Source: a bacterium
Lineage (GTDB): Bacteria > Zixibacteria > MSB-5A5 > GN15 > FEB-12
Direction of reading: 5' to 3'
Assembly: GCA_030619425.1 (NCBI GenBank)
Contig: JAUXBJ010000127.1
Location: forward strand, 1-6,251
Length of the DNA: 6,251 bases
Under the pieces are notes generated by a model. The model saw only the letters and a list, made by a program, of their open reading frames with translations, made no database searches and was not told the origin of the DNA. Of the stretch, positions 5,249 to 6,251 are shown one piece after another. The translations under genes were made by a program, and so were the position numbers. The first letter of the stretch is position 1. The number at the start of each line of letters is the position of its first letter.

Positions 5249-6251
5249 TTACTTCAGCAGCAACATCTTCCGTGCCTCGGAGAACTCAGATGAGTTCAGA
5301 CGGTACAGATAGATTCCGCTGGATACCAGTCGGCCCGATGCGTCGCGACCATCCCAATGCACAGTGTGCTCGCCGGCCGCAAGTTGGCCGCTCGCCAGAA
5401 CCGTCACCTGCTGACCCAACATATTGTAGATAGCAAGCGTCACCCTGGCCTGCCGTGGCAGATAGAACGCGATATCGGTCTCCGGGTTGAACGGATTGGG
5501 ATAGTTCTGCCCCAACCAGAAGTCGCCCGGAAGCGTCTCAGATGCCACGCCCGAGGACGCCAGAACGCGACCGCTCTGCTGCAATAGCACGAACGGTGTA
5601 CCGCTCTCGTCCACAACCTCGGCCGACGTGATTGCGACCTCGGTGAACTCATCAGGCTCATTCAACAGTTTGAACTCGAAGCCGGCCAGGATGTGTTCGG
5701 CCGCCTGATCGATCGGCTGACCCAGGTTTTCCCAAACCAGATGCACCGACGACTGATCATGGCTGATGGTCACATCGTTCATGACCTCCGACGTCAGTCC
5801 CGCGAAAGCCAGATACTGCGGATCGAATCGCAGATGGAGTTCCACGCCCGCAACCGGCGTTCCATGACCCAAAATGACGGGCAACGTTACGGTTTCCCCC
5901 GTGGCGCTGACGTCGTTCATGGTCAGTGTCATTTCGCCGGCGGTGGCATGGGCATCTGCCTGCCGTCCGGCTGCCGCCGCCACAGATGGCGACCAGGTGT
6001 TGTTCACATCACCCTTGCGCACGCCCACGAAACTGGAATCCGTTTGATTGCTCGTCAGCGCGGTTACAATCTCACCCGGAACCGGGCACCAGTTCGTCGT
6101 ACTAACAGCATAGCTCGAATCCACAAACGCCCAGTTGCCGCATGGCAGGGTATCGAGCACTGCCAGATAACGCCGGATCTTGATGATATCGCTCACGCTC
6201 ACGGCGCAGTCGCATGTTACATCGCCGGCTATTAGCTGATAACCGCTGCTG
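5249..6251 (-). CDS. Dockerin and cohesin-like secreted protein, C-terminal part (5' end outside window)
   Basis: This gene is open from the window edge to a TAA at 5249-5251, giving 333 visible residues; the N-terminus is missing. A GTG at 6202 could be mistaken for the start, but the frame continues upstream through the beginning of a dockerin loop, so the true start lies outside. Numbering from the first whole codon, residues 9-29 are a dockerin-like calcium loop and helix. It reads GDVTCDCAVSVSD, with Asp10, Thr12, Asp14, Ser18 and Asp21 at the ligand positions, followed by IIKIRRYL. A second GDVN motif sits at 80-83. After an Ala-rich linker (90-106), residues 107-230 are a cohesin-like module (VAGVELHLRFDP, SVHLVWENLGQP, VVDESGTPF), related to those in the gene at 874-4839. 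Residues 238-333 are a sorting domain (NYPNPFNP, AIYNMLGQQV, SGIYLYRL, KMLLLK), closely similar to that of the neighbour. An exported, surface-held protein is likely; any enzyme domain would be in the missing N-terminal part. Confidence 0.9.
   Translation of the reverse strand, partial: SSGYQLIAGDVTCDCAVSVSDIIKIRRYLAVLDTLPCGNWAFVDSSYAVSTTNWCPVPGEIVTALTSNQTDSSFVGVRKGDVNNTWSPSVAAAAGRQADAHATAGEMTLTMNDVSATGETVTLPVILGHGTPVAGVELHLRFDPQYLAFAGLTSEVMNDVTISHDQSSVHLVWENLGQPIDQAAEHILAGFEFKLLNEPDEFTEVAITSAEVVDESGTPFVLLQQSGRVLASSGVASETLPGDFWLGQNYPNPFNPETDIAFYLPRQARVTLAIYNMLGQQVTVLASGQLAAGEHTVHWDGRDASGRLVSSGIYLYRLNSSEFSEARKMLLLK

Noticed and set aside
5249..6202. GTG at 6202 as the true start of gene 3
   Set aside because: The frame stays open upstream to the window edge and encodes the first half of the dockerin calcium loop (AGDVTCDCA), so this codon is an internal Val.
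5693..6235. 180-codon plus-strand open frame
   Set aside because: It is antisense to the dockerin, cohesin-like and sorting-domain gene; no recognisable product.

Overview
The window looks like a piece of a free-living bacterial chromosome of the FCB superphylum. The best guess is candidate division Zixibacteria or a near neighbour such as KSB1, Calditrichota or Eisenbacteria. This rests on C-terminal secretion/sorting domains of the 'NYPNPFNP ... IYN..GQ.V ... SG.Y.YRL ... KMLLLK' type, on cohesin-like and dockerin-like modules, and on 'PNGGE' and 'GWNLI ... GYWVK' modules, a mix I associate with secreted proteins of these lineages. The phylum call is inference. Nothing in the window (no rRNA or marker gene) proves it.

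All real genes lie on the minus strand, so the transcription order runs from high to low coordinates. Gene 3 (5249 to beyond 6251, 5' part missing) is a dockerin, cohesin-like and sorting-domain protein. A 409-bp intergenic region (4840-5248) follows, with three inverted repeats next to gene 3 and an AT-rich stretch that may hold a promoter. Gene 2 (874-4839) encodes a complete 1321-residue secreted mosaic: signal peptide, cohesin-like 1, an unrecognised ~160-residue module, then PNGGE 1, cohesin-like 2, PNGGE 2, cohesin-like 3, a 'GDCIGAFD' module, two GWNLI repeats, a second 'GDIIAAFD' module, and the sorting domain. After a 126-bp gap, gene 1 (747 to before position 1, 3' part missing) has a signal peptide, another copy of the 'AFD' module, and the start of an array of ~80-residue Cys-containing repeats.

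The three products share modules with one another: the AFD module in genes 1 and 2, and the cohesin-like module and sorting domain in genes 2 and 3. They therefore look like a local family of exported proteins built by duplication and shuffling. If the cohesin-like modules bind dockerins, the gene 3 product could dock on the gene 2 product at the cell surface. That is a hypothesis, and no enzyme domain is visible to give the assembly a substrate. I see no tRNA, rRNA, CRISPR array, insertion sequence, phage or defence gene.
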